A stretch of 64,000 bases of DNA from an uncultured Flavobacteriaceae bacterium (GCA_947494715.1 CANLWG010000001.1:806001-870000); one strand, 5' to 3'. Positions 42,826 to 54,174 are shown, counted from the first letter of the stretch. Notes: generated by a model not told the origin, from the letters alone. Numbers and translations are program-made.

Positions 42826-42962
42826 TTTTTTTATGCGCTAAATTTAGATTACTAACTTCCCAGTTAATTCCTCGAGTATGGTATTTATTTAAGGACTGGC
42901 TCCAATAGCCAAGCGCGTTTCCTTGCACGGTCCCCATATTTATTTGTTAATTTGCAACCATT

Positions 42963-43772
42963 ATGGAGCAAAAAATTGTCCTTATAACAGGGGGTTCGTC
43001 CGGTATTGGAAAGTCCATAGGGTTATACTTGGTATCAAAGGAGCTCAAGGTATACGGCACTACAAGAAGTTTGGAAAGGTATGCCGATTTTAAAGCTTTT
43101 GATTTGCTGGAGTTAGATGTCCGTGATCCGAAAAGCATTGAAGTCGCTATCAATACACTTATTGAAAAAGAGGGGCGTTTGGATATTTTGGTGAACAATG
43201 CCGGGATAGGCATTACCGGATCGGTTGAGGAGACACCCCATGAGGAAATTTTGAAGGCCTTTGATACTAATTTTAATGGTCCCCTACATATGGCCAAGGC
43301 TGTCCTGCCCCAAATGCGAAAACAAAAATCTGGGCTTATCCTAAATATCACTTCTATAGCCGGTTATATGGGACTGCCCTATAGAGGGGTCTATTCGGCC
43401 ACAAAAGGCGCCTTGGAACTTGTAATGGAAGCCATGCGCATGGAAGCCAAGGGCTTTGGCGTGCAAATTACCAGTTTGGCCCCTGGGGACTATGCCACCA
43501 ACATAGCCTCAGGCCGTTACCACGTGCCCGTATTAGATAATTCCCCTTACAAGGAGGCCTATGGTCGTACCTTGGCACTGATGAACGAGGGTGTAGAACA
43601 AGGAGGTAACCCAACGGAAGTTGCACAAAAAGTATGGGAAATCATTAAAAAGAAGAAGCCAAGAGTGCATTATAAAGTTGGTTCTTTTATGCAGAAATTT
43701 TCCCTGATACTGAAGAAATTATTGCCGGATAAAGTATATGAGAAATTACTACTTAATCATTATAAGTTGTAA
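42963..43772 (+). CDS. Short-chain dehydrogenase/reductase
   Basis: 269 residues. Classical SDR: GGSSGIGKSIG near 9-19 binds NAD(P), NNAGIG near 78-83, and the catalytic Ser-Tyr-Lys is in ITSIAGYMGLPYRGVYSATKGAL (about residues 138-160; Y-x3-K as YSATK). The C-terminal part is longer and carries a basic tail, as in enzymes acting on lipophilic substrates. The substrate is unknown. The next gene (transaldolase) starts 64 bases downstream. Confidence 0.9.
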   Translation: MEQKIVLITGGSSGIGKSIGLYLVSKELKVYGTTRSLERYADFKAFDLLELDVRDPKSIEVAINTLIEKEGRLDILVNNAGIGITGSVEETPHEEILKAFDTNFNGPLHMAKAVLPQMRKQKSGLILNITSIAGYMGLPYRGVYSATKGALELVMEAMRMEAKGFGVQITSLAPGDYATNIASGRYHVPVLDNSPYKEAYGRTLALMNEGVEQGGNPTEVAQKVWEIIKKKKPRVHYKVGSFMQKFSLILKKLLPDKVYEKLLLNHYKL

Positions 43773-43836
43773 TTTTAGCTTTTCATAATCTTAATATTTC
43801 AATAGGTATTTTTATAACCATTAAACGAGGACGCAA

Positions 43837-44490
43837 ATGAAATTTTTTATAGACACGGCCAACTTGGATCAAATACGGGAAGCCCAGGAATTAGGGGTTT
43901 TGGATGGCGTAACCACAAATCCATCTCTTATGGCAAAGGAAGGCATAACCGGACGGAACAATATCTTGAAGCACTATGTGGATATTTGCACTATTGTGGA
44001 CGGTGATGTTTCCGCAGAAGTTATTTCCACGGATTTTGACAGTATTATAAAGGAAGGGGAGGAGCTCGCCGAACTACATGAGCAGATTGTTGTAAAAGTT
44101 CCGATGATACGTGATGGGGTAAAGGCATTGAAGTATTTTTCAGATAAGGGCATACGTACCAATTGCACCTTGGTTTTTTCTCCGGGACAAGCGCTCTTGG
44201 CCGCAAAAGCAGGGGCTACATATGTTTCCCCTTTCATAGGTAGATTGGACGATATCTCTACGGATGGGCTTAATTTGATTGCCGAAATCCGTCATATCTA
44301 TGACAACTATGGCTTTGAGACTCAAATCTTGGCAGCCTCCATACGGCATACGATGCACGTTATAGATTGTGCCAAACTTGGGGCAGATGTTATGACCGGA
44401 CCTTTATCCTCTATAGAAGGACTTTTGAAGCATCCGCTGACGGACAGTGGTCTGGAAAAATTTCTGGCCGATTACAAAAAAGGAAATTGA
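43837..44490 (+). CDS. Transaldolase, small TalC/MipB type
   Basis: 217 residues. Aldolase of the transaldolase class 3B/fructose-6-phosphate aldolase family, with Schiff-base lysine K87 in VVKVPM and [10 protein letters not shown] at the start. Automatic annotation often calls such proteins fructose-6-phosphate aldolase. However, the position that is Tyr131 in E. coli FSA is F133 here ([10 protein letters not shown]), as in true transaldolases. I therefore predict transfer of a dihydroxyacetone unit in the pentose phosphate pathway. A terminator follows. Confidence 0.9.
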   Translation: MKFFIDTANLDQIREAQELGVLDGVTTNPSLMAKEGITGRNNILKHYVDICTIVDGDVSAEVISTDFDSIIKEGEELAELHEQIVVKVPMIRDGVKALKYFSDKGIRTNCTLVFSPGQALLAAKAGATYVSPFIGRLDDISTDGLNLIAEIRHIYDNYGFETQILAASIRHTMHVIDCAKLGADVMTGPLSSIEGLLKHPLTDSGLEKFLADYKKGN

Positions 44491-44516
44491 GATAGACCGG
44501 ACAAGAAATCAATAAT

Positions 44517-44557
44517 AAACCTTTGGAAATCTTGGTTTTCCAAGGGTTTTATTTTTT
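44517..44557 (+). terminator. Terminator after the transaldolase gene
   Basis: AAACCTTTGGAAA (44517-44529) pairs with TTTCCAAGGGTTT (44537-44549), with one G-T wobble and a 7-base loop, followed by TATTTTTTT. It lies just before the end of the convergent lipoprotein gene. Confidence 0.8.
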
Positions 44558-45942
44558 TAGAAGGAGGAGGCGTACATATTGGAGAAGGCGTCAACAATTT
44601 TGGCATCTTCCGTAATAATGCACTTATTCATTGGATAAATGACCAGAGCTTTCATAGCTTCTTCAAAATCCTCCGCCCTATATTGGTAAGCCTTGTCCAA
44701 ATTCTTGGTTTCCATCATTATCTTCCATTTGGTATCATCCGTCTTTAGATTAATACCTACAAATGTATATTTGGGCATTTTGGATGATAGATAGTTCGCC
44801 CTGCGCGTAATATTGTCAAAATGTCTTCCATCGGTTCCTGACCAAAAATAAAAGACGGTCTTGGTATTCTTGGCAATTTCCTTTAAGGAAATCCTTTCCC
44901 CTTCACTATTCAATAGGTTAATATTGGGAATCTCCTTATCTGGCTGTATATTGAGTATCCCCTTATACAATTCATCGATTTCCGAAATGTGTTTATTATT
45001 CCCGGAAAGCTTATGAAATTCCTCGATGAAAATCCTATTGTTTTCCTCCGTATCATGTATTTGTAAAAGATAATCAAATGCAACATTCCGAAATAAATTG
45101 TCCTTTAAATCTTTTTCCTTTACCACACTATCGATAAGGTTAAGTTTATGCTTGTTAAAATGCAAATGATTTTTGACCACATCGTTTTTTATGCCACATT
45201 TCTCGGAGCAACTCATATAGGATCGATTCCCAAAATGATTGATCATAAAGTTGTAATAAGGTCTTAGATACGTGAAATCCTTGTTTTCAAAAGTGAGGGT
45301 CTCCCTGTAGTCGTAGAAATTGGACGGAAGCTTATCAACAACCTTATTGCCTGTATACGATTTGTGCTTAAAAGGATACTTTTCCTTGTAAGTGTAATAG
45401 TTATAAACGATACTGGCTTCCGCAATCTCCATTTCCTTTTTGGACAAGTCCGATTCAGTTACCAAAATTTCCAATTCGTCTAATTTGGATTGTTTTAGAG
45501 AGTCGATTTTTTTATTGAATTCGTTCGGTTCCAATCTATACATAGCATAAATGAAAGGCTCCTCGGCCTCATGCGCCAAAAAAAGCTCCAAAAGGAAGTT
45601 ATTGATTTCGCCGCCCGAACCAGAGAACACCAAGGACTCATCAAAATCCATGGTATTAAGCCTGATCAAAAGACTGTCACCTTTTTCTAAATAAACATAT
45701 TGATATTCAGGACTGTGCTTAAAATGATAGAGACCATTTTCCGGGGAACCCAACTCAAGGGAAAATCGATTGTTTGTGTCCAATTGGGCAGAATCTATGA
45801 CATCGCCTCCCTTGTAAAGAACAACATATTTGTTCGTAGGGTTTACAATTTCTCCAGCAAAAAAGATGTTATCCGATTTTTTTTCAGCCACATTACAACC
45901 CACCAACACAAAAAGAAATAGATAAAGTAAATGTTTATGCAT
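44557..45942 (-). CDS. Thioredoxin-fold lipoprotein without active-site cysteines
   Basis: 461 residues. Lipoprotein signal ends in VGC (MHKHLLYLFLFVLVGC). The N-terminal part resembles the DUF4369-like domain common before TlpA domains in Bacteroidota (FFAGEIVNPTNKYVVLYKGG). A long helical middle follows, then a TlpA-like thioredoxin domain from about residue 345: ISLKEIAKNTKTVFYFWSG. At the place of the usual CxxC (family WASWCGPC) the protein reads FWSGTDGRHF, so it cannot do thiol exchange in the normal way. Function unknown. Confidence 0.8.
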   Translation of the reverse strand: MHKHLLYLFLFVLVGCNVAEKKSDNIFFAGEIVNPTNKYVVLYKGGDVIDSAQLDTNNRFSLELGSPENGLYHFKHSPEYQYVYLEKGDSLLIRLNTMDFDESLVFSGSGGEINNFLLELFLAHEAEEPFIYAMYRLEPNEFNKKIDSLKQSKLDELEILVTESDLSKKEMEIAEASIVYNYYTYKEKYPFKHKSYTGNKVVDKLPSNFYDYRETLTFENKDFTYLRPYYNFMINHFGNRSYMSCSEKCGIKNDVVKNHLHFNKHKLNLIDSVVKEKDLKDNLFRNVAFDYLLQIHDTEENNRIFIEEFHKLSGNNKHISEIDELYKGILNIQPDKEIPNINLLNSEGERISLKEIAKNTKTVFYFWSGTDGRHFDNITRRANYLSSKMPKYTFVGINLKTDDTKWKIMMETKNLDKAYQYRAEDFEEAMKALVIYPMNKCIITEDAKIVDAFSNMYASSF

Positions 45943-46066
45943 ATAAAAGTATCTATTGTGTAACGAACAAAATTAAGAAACCGGTATGCGCAACGCTGTT
46001 AATAGCGAGTTAAAAATTAGACAGTTGCGTTAAGGTCATCGATAAACAACATGTTTAAAAAGATGA

Positions 46067-46099
46067 TTGGTCCTAGACCCATTAATTTCTGTATTTTTG
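46067..46099 (+). promoter_or_regulatory. Likely promoter of the ABC-F gene
   Basis: TTG at 46067-46069 and TATTTTTG at 46092-46099, 22 bases apart, the -33/-7 arrangement of Bacteroidota with slightly long spacing. Transcription would begin about 17 bases before the ATG at 46123. Confidence 0.4.
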
Positions 46100-46113
46100 C
46101 ACAAAATTTTTAA

Positions 46114-47751
<1,638 letters not shown>

Positions 47752-47777
47752 TTTTGTGAATCCCAAATTCCTACATC

Positions 47778-48923
47778 ATGAAGACCTACAAGATTTTTTA
47801 CGTGCTATTGGCATGCTGGGTCGTTTTTGGCTGCAGCAAATCAGAAAACGGAGGAACTTTGGACGGGGACAACTCTCCCAATCCTCCTGAGACAAAAGCA
47901 GATTACACCCTACTGCTTCAAAAAGAGGGAACACTTACAAGTATCTTGTTGAATGCGGAAGCAGAGGTGATCACGGTAAATCCTGATGAAAGCCCTTTTC
48001 CGAATATGACATTTCCACAACTCACATATACGGACGGTTCCTTATTGGGCCTTTACCAAAAGAAAACCCCCTGTAGTGGCAAGATTATGATCTATGATTT
48101 CAAAGAAGACCTATCACAGGAAATGGAGGTCTTTACAGATTTAGGGGATTGTAATCTTACGGCCAATTCCATTGCCCGTTCAGAGGATACTTTTTTTGTG
48201 GCTTATCAGTTGGAGGTTACGTCCAAAGCGACCGCTTATTTTGTTCGGGCATGGAATCTGAATTCCGAGGAATCCGAATTTACGGATATTGAGCTGGACA
48301 AAAAGCCTATACAAATGGTTTTTGTAAACAACAAGTTATTTATACTTACCCTAGATGAGGAGATAACAGATGAATATGCCCTGTTCGTAATGGATACTGG
48401 TACCAATCTGTTGATACATGAAATGGATTTGGGCTTCAACGTTCGCCGTATTTTCAAAACCCCTAAAAAGGATATCATCATAAGTTATGATGAAATGCAT
48501 ACCACGTTGGATAGTGCCACCATGTCATTTGAATATACCCAATATGGTGAAGATACAGAACCCAATTTCACAGAATCCGATTTCAATTATTTTGATGGTA
48601 ATGGCAAAATGTACTATGAAATGTTATCAGGAGCTAATAGTATATATCCATTTATTCCAGCTGTTTACGATTTTGATGAAAATCTGGCAGTACTTTATGC
48701 CTTTGAAAATTTCTTGACGGAAGCACAGCGGGATTTCGAATTTGAAATAGAAAGTACTTCCATGGTGAGTTATGATGAGGAGAATGAGTTAATTTTGATC
48801 GGGTATAAAAAATCCTCTGGTCAGGGCAAAGGTGGTCTTCTAAGAATTAAACCCTTACCGAATCCAGAATTTATTGATAATTTAGATTTGGAAGGAATAC
48901 CTTTCCAAATATTCGTGGAATAA
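47778..48923 (+). CDS. Unknown lipoprotein, probably beta-propeller
   Basis: 381 residues. Signal ends in FGC (MKTYKIFYVLLACWVVFGCS). Rich in beta strands with repeated motifs such as ADYTLLLQKEGTLTSILLN, FPQLTYTDGSLLGLYQKK and IQMVFVNNKLFILTLDEE, compatible with a propeller. No catalytic motif or named family is recognised. It begins 26 bases after the ABC-F gene, so it may share its transcript. A terminator follows at 48947. Confidence 0.72.
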   Translation: MKTYKIFYVLLACWVVFGCSKSENGGTLDGDNSPNPPETKADYTLLLQKEGTLTSILLNAEAEVITVNPDESPFPNMTFPQLTYTDGSLLGLYQKKTPCSGKIMIYDFKEDLSQEMEVFTDLGDCNLTANSIARSEDTFFVAYQLEVTSKATAYFVRAWNLNSEESEFTDIELDKKPIQMVFVNNKLFILTLDEEITDEYALFVMDTGTNLLIHEMDLGFNVRRIFKTPKKDIIISYDEMHTTLDSATMSFEYTQYGEDTEPNFTESDFNYFDGNGKMYYEMLSGANSIYPFIPAVYDFDENLAVLYAFENFLTEAQRDFEFEIESTSMVSYDEENELILIGYKKSSGQGKGGLLRIKPLPNPEFIDNLDLEGIPFQIFVE

Positions 48924-48946
48924 AATCTTCCAATATCAAAAAAAGT

Positions 48947-48973
48947 AAATGCCCCTTTAAAGGGGCATTTTTG
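48947..48973. terminator. Terminator between convergent genes
   Basis: The palindrome AAATGCCCCTTT/AAAGGGGCATTT (48947-48970) gives a stem with core GCCCC/GGGGC, with T residues on the plus strand and A residues on the other. It separates the convergent genes ending at 48923 and 48993. Confidence 0.85.
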
Positions 48974-48992
48974 GTACTATACATGAATATAA

Positions 48993-49748
48993 CTAGGCAT
49001 TAAAATACTTACTGTTCCATATGGCTGGGCTGAAGTTCTTTCCTAAGGCAAAACCATAAAAAATAACAACAGCCGCAATAGATTTGAACATGAAAAAGCA
49101 GATGATCCAAAATTCAGCATTGGAACTGGACTTTGAAAACAATCCATTGGGGATCAAGAGGGTTACCAAATAGCTAGCAACTAAAACCAGGACGGTAAGA
49201 TTTACAATACTTTTAAATGGCCACATAAGGGCTTTCCTAAAGGGATGCAAATCGTTTCCCCATTTATGGATCAAATAAAAGTAGTCGTTTCCTATGGGCA
49301 CTAAAAGCAGGGGATCGTCCTTGTCCGCCAATTTAAAAAGCTTTGAGGGGGCAATAATTTTATAGCCTTTGATTTCTATTCCGTGCTCTTTTTCCAATTT
49401 TTTGATCTTGGAAACCGCTTTATCCGGGATTTTGCCCTTAAAATATTTTGAATCCAAGAAACGCAAACGGTAGTCGATACAAATTTTCCTGATTTGTGCT
49501 AGGTGGTAAATTTTATTTGTATCCAGCAAATCGAAATCGAAGTGATTGATAATATTTGATTTGCCACCGGATAAGTTCAGCTGTATCCGTTCCTTACTTT
49601 GTTTGTCCTCTTCCAGTATCCGAAAGACTTCATCCAATATTTTTTGGGAATCCACGGCATTTTTTAGGGTCTTGCCAAGCTGTTCCTCGATGTTGGTTCT
49701 TTTTAATAGCATTCTTTTTCTTTTAGCGATTGTCTCAAATTTAAACAT
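48993..49748 (-). CDS. Unknown protein with two C-terminal membrane helices
   Basis: 251 residues. The N-terminal two thirds are soluble and charged, with ERIQLNLSGGKSNIINHFDF and KAVSKIKKLEKEHGIEIKG. Two hydrophobic helices follow at about 185-203 and 218-237. Text such as DDPLLLVPIGNDYFYLIHKWGNDL near the middle is distinctive, but I know no family. It is not linked to an operon. Function unknown. Confidence 0.7.
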   Translation of the reverse strand: MFKFETIAKRKRMLLKRTNIEEQLGKTLKNAVDSQKILDEVFRILEEDKQSKERIQLNLSGGKSNIINHFDFDLLDTNKIYHLAQIRKICIDYRLRFLDSKYFKGKIPDKAVSKIKKLEKEHGIEIKGYKIIAPSKLFKLADKDDPLLLVPIGNDYFYLIHKWGNDLHPFRKALMWPFKSIVNLTVLVLVASYLVTLLIPNGLFSKSSSNAEFWIICFFMFKSIAAVVIFYGFALGKNFSPAIWNSKYFNA

Positions 49749-49915
49749 TTCCTATTTGAAAAATTTTGCATGAGAAAGGCGCATTGTTAAGATTATGTTA
49801 ATTTATGTCAAGAAGAGTTTTTGTTAACAGAAAAACCTTGAGATTTTGATATATTGTTGAGGAAACCTTATGTTTCATCGATACTTTGTTCTATTGCCCC
49901 AAAATTCCTGAACCT

Positions 49916-50473
49916 ATGAAATGTTTAGTTTCCCCTATTTTCCTGTTTTCCCTGCTTTTTTCTTTGGCACAAGGAAATACTTCTATAAATACTGCAGTAC
50001 AGCTTTCTAAAATGGATCCCCAAAAGTCCATAATCAAGAATACTGAAAATTCTCAAAACCATAGGACCCTTTCAGCTGTGATAAAGGCAGCGGATTTGGA
50101 AGAGACCTTAGGCTACGATGGCCCTTTTACAGTATTTGCGCCATCGGATAAGGCTTTTGAGGAATTTTCAATAGGAAAAGTGGCCCATCTTCTAAACCCG
50201 GAGAACAAAGAGGATTTGAAGGCCCTGCTTACCTATCACATCATTGCTGGAAAATTTACGACTTCCCATATTCTTAGGGCTATGTGCAGGGGAAATGGCC
50301 GAGCTACATTTACCACGGTCCAAGGGAAGGAGATAGAGGCAACAATGAGCGGAATAGATATTATCCTAACGGACGACTTTGGCAATTCTGCAAGGATTAC
50401 AACTGCGGACGCCAATCAATGCAATGGTGTTATTCATGAAATAGACAGTGTTATGGTACCCCGTCAAATGTGA
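49916..50473 (+). CDS. Fasciclin-domain secreted protein
   Basis: 185 residues from the ATG at 49916, with a cleavable signal (MKCLVSPIFLFSLLFSLAQG); an in-frame start 30 bases upstream is unlikely. One FAS1 domain: LSAVIKAADLEETLGYDGPFTVFAPSDKAFE (about 55-85), LLTYHIIAGKFT, and the late NGVIHEIDSVMVP. FAS1 domains mediate adhesion or binding in secreted proteins. Convergent with pheT, 3 bases apart. Confidence 0.9.
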   Translation: MKCLVSPIFLFSLLFSLAQGNTSINTAVQLSKMDPQKSIIKNTENSQNHRTLSAVIKAADLEETLGYDGPFTVFAPSDKAFEEFSIGKVAHLLNPENKEDLKALLTYHIIAGKFTTSHILRAMCRGNGRATFTTVQGKEIEATMSGIDIILTDDFGNSARITTADANQCNGVIHEIDSVMVPRQM

Positions 50474-50476
50474 TGA

Positions 50477-52885
50477 TCAACGAAGTTCGGCACCAAGCTC
50501 GGTCTCATACGTACGCTGTAACTTGGCCATAATTCTATCTATTTGTTTATCCGTTAATGTGCCTTTTTCATCTTGTAGCGTAAAGCTGACCGCATACGAT
50601 TTTTTGCTATCGGGCAATTTTTTACCGGTATAAACATCAAAGAGGGCTATATTTTTGATTAATTTTTTTTCTGTCTTTAGCCCTAGATTATGAACCTGGT
50701 CAAAAGTTATTTTCTTATCCAGCAACAATGCGAAATCGCGCTTTACCTCCGGATATTTGGGAACTTCCTGATGACTTATTCTTCCTTTTTTTACAAAAGA
50801 AATGACGTTGTCCCAATTGAAATCCGCATATAGAACTTCTTGTTTTATATCAAATGGTTTCAGGATCGATGTTTTAAGGATTCCTAAAACCGCGACTTCC
50901 TTTTCCTGTCTTTTTAAGGAAATACCTTCGGAGATAAAATCATTTTCAGATGGGGTAGAGATTAATTCCCGAATTCCAAGCCGCAACAAAACATTTTCCA
51001 CAATAGACTTTAGATAAAAGAAATCTGTTTTTTTGGCAGATATGATCCAATTATCGGGATTCCTATTTCCTGTTATGAACAAGGACAAATGTTTATGCTC
51101 GTTGTATGATTTCCCCATTTTAAAGTACGTTTTACCGAATTCAAAAAATTTCAGGTCTTGTCTTTTTCTATTGAGATTATGGGATATCACCTCCAATCCA
51201 TTATAAACCATAGATTTCCGTAGAACCGAGAGATCGGAACTCAATGGGTTCAATAGGGTTACAGTCTCCTCCGTCATTCCATATTCCGGAGAGGAAAGGC
51301 TATTGGTCAGTATCTCAAAAAAACCTTGGGAGGCCAATAAATTCCCCGTAGTATTCTGAATTTTATAATCCTCAAATTTTGAGGTAGGGGCAATGGACGC
51401 ATTTAATTTTTTTCCAAAGGCTACGTTGTTGTAGCCATATATCCTCAAAATTTCCTCAATAACATCTACTTCACGCTGTACGTCTACACGGTAGGAAGGT
51501 ATTACTACGCCCAATCCTGTTTCTGTAACATTTCTGACCCTAATTTCAAGGGAAGCCAGAATGGACTTTATGGAGTCCTCTGGAATTTCCTGTCCGATAA
51601 GGCCATTGATTTTGTCAAAAGCTAAAAAAACCTGATAGTCTTCTTTCTTCTTGGGGTAAAGATCAATGACATCTGATGTAATATCACCTCCAGCTATTTC
51701 CTTTATGAGGATAGCTGCACGTTTTAGGGCGTATTCCACATTTTCGATATCAATGCCGCGTTCAAAACGAAAGGAAGCGTCCGTATTTAAACCATGTCTC
51801 TTTGCCGATTTCCGGACCGAGACCGGATCAAAATAGGCACTTTCCAAGAAAATTGATGTAGTATCCTCCGTGACACCTGAATAAATTCCTCCAAAAACCC
51901 CCGCAATGCACATGGGTTTTTCCATGTCGCATATCATCAAATCCTCCCCATGCAATTCCCTTTCCTCTCCATCTAGGGTTGTAAACTTTGTGCCTTTAGG
52001 TAAGGTCTTAACAATAACTTTTTTGCCATGGATGCGATTGGCATCAAAGGCATGGAGTGGTTGTCCCAACTCATGTAGGACGTAGTTGGTGGCATCCACT
52101 ATATTGTTTATAGGCTTGAGGCCAATGGCCTTTAATCTATTTTGCAACCATGTTGGGGAAGATTGTACTATAAGATTGCTAACCGTAATGCCACAATAAC
52201 GTGGGGCCAGCTCCGGATTCTCTACCGCTATGTCTATTTTAAGGGATCTGTTGTCTACATTAAAATGGCTTACCGGAGGCGTAATCAACTCCAATTGTAC
52301 ATCCCTTTCCGTAAGACCAGCCTTTAAATCCCTTGCCACCCCATAATGGCTCATGGCATCCGCGCGGTTCGGGGTAAGTCCTATTTCCAAGACCTCGTCA
52401 TTTTCTATCTCAAAAACTTCGGAACACGGGGTTCCTGGTTTTAAGCTCTTGCTAAGTACTAAAATGCCATCATGATTGTCGCCAAGCCCCAATTCATCTT
52501 CCGCGCATATCATACCCTGACTTTCCTCTCCCCTTATTTTGCCTTTTTTTATAGTCCAGGAATCACCGTCGTTTGTATAAAGTGTGGTACCTATGGTGGC
52601 TACTGGGACTTTTTGATCTTTTGCAACATTTGGGGCTCCGCAAACAATTTGCAGAGGTTCATCAAGCCCTATATCGACCGTCGTCAATTTGAGTCTGTCC
52701 GCATTAGGATGCTTTTCACAAGTAAGCACATGGCCAACGACAACGCCCTTTAAGCTACCTTTTACAGACTCAAAAGAAGCGATGCCTTCCACTTCAAGGC
52801 CTAGATCCGTTAAAAGTTCAGCGGTCTGTTTTGGTGTCCAATCTAATTTGAGGAATTGTTTCAACCAGTTGTAAGAGATATTCAT
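50477..52885 (-). CDS. pheT: Phenylalanyl-tRNA synthetase beta subunit
   Basis: 802 residues. Beta chain of the alpha2-beta2 PheRS. Domain order: N-terminal segment MNISYNWLKQFLKLD, tRNA-binding EMAP-like domain (about 40-150), B3/4 editing domain with PNRADAMSHYGVARDL (near 195-210), B5 DNA-binding-like domain, catalytic-like core with VDVIEEILRIYGYNNVAF, and the C-terminal FDX-ACB anticodon-binding domain from about 710 (SHQEVPKYPEVKRDFALL). Full length. The alpha subunit gene is not in the window. A clear promoter lies at 52905-52935. Confidence 0.97.
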   Translation of the reverse strand: MNISYNWLKQFLKLDWTPKQTAELLTDLGLEVEGIASFESVKGSLKGVVVGHVLTCEKHPNADRLKLTTVDIGLDEPLQIVCGAPNVAKDQKVPVATIGTTLYTNDGDSWTIKKGKIRGEESQGMICAEDELGLGDNHDGILVLSKSLKPGTPCSEVFEIENDEVLEIGLTPNRADAMSHYGVARDLKAGLTERDVQLELITPPVSHFNVDNRSLKIDIAVENPELAPRYCGITVSNLIVQSSPTWLQNRLKAIGLKPINNIVDATNYVLHELGQPLHAFDANRIHGKKVIVKTLPKGTKFTTLDGEERELHGEDLMICDMEKPMCIAGVFGGIYSGVTEDTTSIFLESAYFDPVSVRKSAKRHGLNTDASFRFERGIDIENVEYALKRAAILIKEIAGGDITSDVIDLYPKKKEDYQVFLAFDKINGLIGQEIPEDSIKSILASLEIRVRNVTETGLGVVIPSYRVDVQREVDVIEEILRIYGYNNVAFGKKLNASIAPTSKFEDYKIQNTTGNLLASQGFFEILTNSLSSPEYGMTEETVTLLNPLSSDLSVLRKSMVYNGLEVISHNLNRKRQDLKFFEFGKTYFKMGKSYNEHKHLSLFITGNRNPDNWIISAKKTDFFYLKSIVENVLLRLGIRELISTPSENDFISEGISLKRQEKEVAVLGILKTSILKPFDIKQEVLYADFNWDNVISFVKKGRISHQEVPKYPEVKRDFALLLDKKITFDQVHNLGLKTEKKLIKNIALFDVYTGKKLPDSKKSYAVSFTLQDEKGTLTDKQIDRIMAKLQRTYETELGAELR

Positions 52886-52904
52886 CAGTCGGCGTTAGAA
52901 CGCG

Positions 52905-52935
52905 TAAAGATAAAACAATGCACTAAGACATTCAA
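52905..52935 (-). promoter_or_regulatory. Promoter of pheT
   Basis: On the minus strand TTG (52935-52933), 20 bases, then TATCTTTA (52912-52905). It fits the -33/-7 consensus of Bacteroidota and would start transcription roughly 13 bases before the pheT ATG. Confidence 0.65.
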
Positions 52936-53055
52936 TATAGATTCAAGTGAATTGTTTTATTCGTGGTGGGGAGGGTAACACAATAAGTCTTCCATCAATT
53001 TTAAGTCCCGCAAAAGTAGAGGGAATGCATATGAAACTGAAATTTACGATGCGTA

Positions 53056-54174
53056 TTAGATAATCGTGGATTTCCCCAAACCTATATTTTCGTCATTAAT
53101 ATTGAAATCTTGATCCTGGTCCACAATGTTTTCCGCTATAAAATCGCCTACGTAATCAGTACCGTATTTACTGCTTCCCATGATATCCGGGGTAACAACG
53201 TTTTTTTGAAAGGATTTGAGGATTGCGGCTACCACGGCATTGGATTCTTCGAACAAATCAAAATGTTGCAAAAGCATAGCCGTACTTAAGATAGAGGCAA
53301 CAGGGTTTGCAATATTTTTCCCTTTGGCCTGGGGGTAGGAGCCATGTATGGGTTCAAACATGGCATTGTTTTCACCTATGGATGCAGATGGTAGCAACCC
53401 AACGGAACCGATGATTACACTCCCCAAATCGGACAGAACATCTCCGAACATATTATCCGTAAGGATTACATCGAACAGTTTGGGATTAAGCATAATCTGT
53501 ACTGCCGCATTGTCTACATACATACAATCCATTTTTATTTCGGGATAGCTTTCCGAAATTTCGGTGACCACCCTTCTCCATAAACGGGATGTTTCCAAAA
53601 CATTGGCCTTATCCACCAAAGTTAACTTTCCTTTACGTTTTTTAGCCGCTTTAAAGGCCATATGGGCGATACGACTTATTTCCATTTCGGAATATTCGCA
53701 AATATCAGAAGCAAAAGTGCCATCTTGGCTTAGTTGCTTCTCCCCAAAATAGATGCCTCCGGTAAGCTCCCTATAGATGACCAAATCTGTGCCTTTGACG
53801 ATTTCCTTTCGCAAAGGCGATTGTTTTAGCATTGACGGGAAAGCTTTTACAGGCCTAATATTTGCGAAAAGGCCCAAAGCCTTTCTAAGATTTAGAAGGC
53901 CTTGCTCAGGGCGGATTTTAGCTTTTGGATTATTATCAAAATGAGGTGTTCCAATAGCACCGAACAATACGGCATCCGATGCCGTACAAAGTTCTAAAGT
54001 ACGTTCTGGAAGAGGTGTTCCGTTCTTTTCTATGGCCGTGGCACCCATCAACGCATTGGTAAAATGGAAATCATGACCAAAAGTTTCATGAACCGCGTTA
54101 AGGCATTTAACGGCTTGGGCCAATACTTCGGGACCTATTCCATCCCCGCCCAAAAGGGCGATTTCTAATCGCAT
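53056..54174 (-). CDS. leuB: 3-isopropylmalate dehydrogenase
   Basis: 372 residues. NAD-dependent oxidation and decarboxylation in leucine synthesis. Motifs: GGDGIGPEVLAQAV near 9-22, YRELTGGIYFGEKQ with the catalytic tyrosine region, DKANVLETSRLWR with the catalytic lysine, and TDNMFGDVLSDLGSVIIGS. Its start directly abuts the leuA stop with no gap, so it is co-transcribed with leuA. leuC and leuD are not next to them. Confidence 0.96.
   Translation of the reverse strand: MRLEIALLGGDGIGPEVLAQAVKCLNAVHETFGHDFHFTNALMGATAIEKNGTPLPERTLELCTASDAVLFGAIGTPHFDNNPKAKIRPEQGLLNLRKALGLFANIRPVKAFPSMLKQSPLRKEIVKGTDLVIYRELTGGIYFGEKQLSQDGTFASDICEYSEMEISRIAHMAFKAAKKRKGKLTLVDKANVLETSRLWRRVVTEISESYPEIKMDCMYVDNAAVQIMLNPKLFDVILTDNMFGDVLSDLGSVIIGSVGLLPSASIGENNAMFEPIHGSYPQAKGKNIANPVASILSTAMLLQHFDLFEESNAVVAAILKSFQKNVVTPDIMGSSKYGTDYVGDFIAENIVDQDQDFNINDENIGLGKSTII

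Noticed and set aside
42740-42937. 65-residue minus-strand frame over the SRP RNA
   Set aside because: The region is a structured RNA with its own promoter and terminator.
49818-49870. Possible third copy of the AACCTT...GAGG element before the fasciclin gene
   Set aside because: Only short words AAAAACCTTGAG and GAGGAAACCTTA are shared, in other order and spacing; no block 2.
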